Source: DASSFG01 sp035547915
GTDB lineage: Bacteria > Planctomycetota > Planctomycetia > Pirellulales > JAICIG01
Assembly: GCA_035547915.1 (NCBI GenBank)
Contig: DASZTS010000139.1
Location: 90,236-154,235, forward strand
DNA length: 64,000 nucleotides
Direction of reading: 5' to 3'
The translations under genes and the position numbers were made by a program. Of this stretch, positions 63,104-64,000 are shown piece by piece. The notes below the pieces were generated by a model. It saw nothing but the letters and a program-made list of their open reading frames with translations. It searched no databases and was not told the DNA's origin. Positions within the stretch are counted from its first letter, which is position 1. The number at the start of each line of letters is the position of its first letter.

Positions 63104-64000
63104 TTACGACTGGTGCGTTGCGCCTGCGACGGCCGCTTCGGCCGCCCCGCCATCGGGCCGTTGGCCGGCGCGCGACATCTCTTCCCACAGACGTTGCAAA
63201 ACCGGCAAGCAGTCGCGGCCGGGGCTGGTCCGAGCATAGACCAATTCCGAGTAGAGCCGGGCCAACTGGCGGACATCTGCGGCGAGTTGGGGGAAGCGGC
63301 GGCGCAACGCCTCCGCGAATTCCAGCGGCGTTTCTTCACGCCGCCGGGCAGCGCCCCGCTCGAAGGTCCAGGCCTCCAACGCATCGAAGGTATATCGCAC
63401 GAGCTGATCGGGAGAGAGGTGCGAGACCTTGCCCGAATGAAACGGGTTGCGAAACGCGGAAAACGGATGTGGCGGCTCGAACGTCTCCGACTCGACCGCG
63501 TCGGTGCTATGCGCCCGACGGCGGCCGAAGAGCTCGCCCAACACGGCGAGCAATTCGGCCCAGAGTTTTCGGACGAAAGCGATCACTTGGCTGCGGTACA
63601 TGATGAAGCCGACGATTGCCGCCACCGCCAAGACAGCCCACATCAACCAGCGAATCCAGTCCGCCAAAGCAAACTCCGGAAACTTGGGGAAAAGCGGCTT
63701 ACGTGCGGGCGCCTGCGGGGTCTGTGCCGTTGACGGATTCTTGTTCGCTTGTCGGTCACCGGCATGTTCTTTCATGCCGCGCGACGGGTCGGCTTGGTTC
63801 TTTTGCGGATCATTAGGCTGCTGACGATCTTTTTGTTGATTGCTGCTTTGCTGTCCGCCGCTCTGTTGTTGCCCGCCGCTCTGTTGTTGCCCGCCGCTCT
63901 GTTGTTGCCCGCCGCTCTGTTGTTGCCCGCCGCTCTGTTGTTGCCCGCCGCTCTGTTGTTGCCCGCCGCTCTGTTGTTGCCCGCCGCTCTGTTGTTGCCC
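63104..64000 (-). CDS. DUF4129-domain membrane protein with GQQQSG repeats (cut by window edge)
   Basis: This gene runs off the right edge; its N-terminus is outside the window, and no in-frame stop is seen from 63104 to 64000. The visible N-terminal part is eight perfect copies of a six-residue unit of Gly, Gln, Ser (GQQQSG), then a polar linker, one membrane segment near IRWLMWAVLAVAAIVGFIMY, and a C-terminal DUF4129 domain (YTFDALEAWTFERGAARRREETPLEFAEALRRRFP). DUF4129 proteins often sit in MoxR-associated gene sets. The ATG at 63775 is internal, since the repeats are in frame upstream. Confidence 0.8.
   Translation of the reverse strand, partial: GQQQSGGQQQSGGQQQSGGQQQSGGQQQSGGQQQSGGQQQSGGQQQSGGQQSSNQQKDRQQPNDPQKNQADPSRGMKEHAGDRQANKNPSTAQTPQAPARKPLFPKFPEFALADWIRWLMWAVLAVAAIVGFIMYRSQVIAFVRKLWAELLAVLGELFGRRRAHSTDAVESETFEPPHPFSAFRNPFHSGKVSHLSPDQLVRYTFDALEAWTFERGAARRREETPLEFAEALRRRFPQLAADVRQLARLYSELVYARTSPGRDCLPVLQRLWEEMSRAGQRPDGGAAEAAVAGATHQS
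63855..63998. repeat. Eight perfect 18-bp tandem repeats
   Basis: The unit CCGCCGCTCTGTTGTTGC occurs eight times in a row with no change (63855-63998) and continues into the window edge. It codes for a Gly-Gln-Gln-Gln-Ser-Gly hexapeptide on the minus strand. Perfect identity at the DNA level points to recent expansion or a contraction-prone region. Confidence 0.9.

Noticed and set aside
1..64000. CRISPR arrays, tRNA or rRNA genes, insertion sequences
   Set aside because: I found no repeat-spacer pattern, no tRNA-like cloverleaf and no transposase frame by eye. A covariance-model search would be decisive.

Overview
The window is a high-GC, gene-dense stretch of chromosome from a planctomycete, most likely of the Pirellulales. 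Several families point there: a DUF1549/DUF1553 cytochrome protein paired with a DUF1501 protein, a Pirellula-type heme-binding domain, a secreted protein carrying an LEER-type N-terminal motif, a Ser/Thr kinase with a C-terminal PEGA-like domain, and GroEL genes on both sides of groES. About 51 protein genes are supported. I see no rRNA, tRNA, CRISPR array, insertion sequence or phage gene.

Layout. 1-2.7 kb: end of a flagellar regulatory operon (flhF, flhG, a small membrane protein, fliA) closed by a strong terminator. 2.7-10.5 kb: a double U32 protein related to the 23S rRNA hydroxylase RlhA, a DUF1549/DUF1553 plus DUF1501 pair, and FabI. 10.5-18.8 kb: an ABC importer ATPase and permease with no binding protein, a Ser/Thr kinase, a SpoU-type RNA methyltransferase, the McsA-McsB protein-arginine kinase pair, DapA and an HtrA-like protease. 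19-29.4 kb: a sugar-dehydrogenase/triheme fusion followed by an SMP-30 lactonase, an internally duplicated TolC-like protein, a degenerate MnmE-like GTPase and several proteins of unknown function.

29.4-38.2 kb is the most unusual part: an apparent three-gene operon of a predicted outer-membrane barrel, a very large decaheme cytochrome fused to an LVIVD repeat region, and a DUF4214 protein with two HbpS/GlcG-type domains. It resembles a porin-cytochrome electron conduit but matches none I know. 38.4-46.7 kb: a hydroxyproline epimerase-like enzyme, a MacB/LolD-type ATPase, a second DUF1501 protein, and a cytochrome bc complex (Rieske plus a cytochrome b with a fused two-heme tail) downstream of an NrnA-type phosphoesterase and a polytopic membrane protein.

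46.8-53.1 kb: a chaperone cluster on the minus strand, in transcription order groEL, groES, groEL, dnaJ, grpE, fmdB-like, yacG. 53.7-57.3 kb: a small EF-hand protein, an SDR enzyme, a small SHOCT-like membrane protein and clpX with a strong terminator. 57.3-64 kb: a DUF4242 protein beside a large ferritin-like protein, a DinB-family protein, an ABC export pair whose permease is fused to a CPBP protease, and a DUF4129 protein running off the right edge through an 18-bp tandem repeat.

Long open frames opposite many genes are a by-product of GC-rich third codon positions and were left out.
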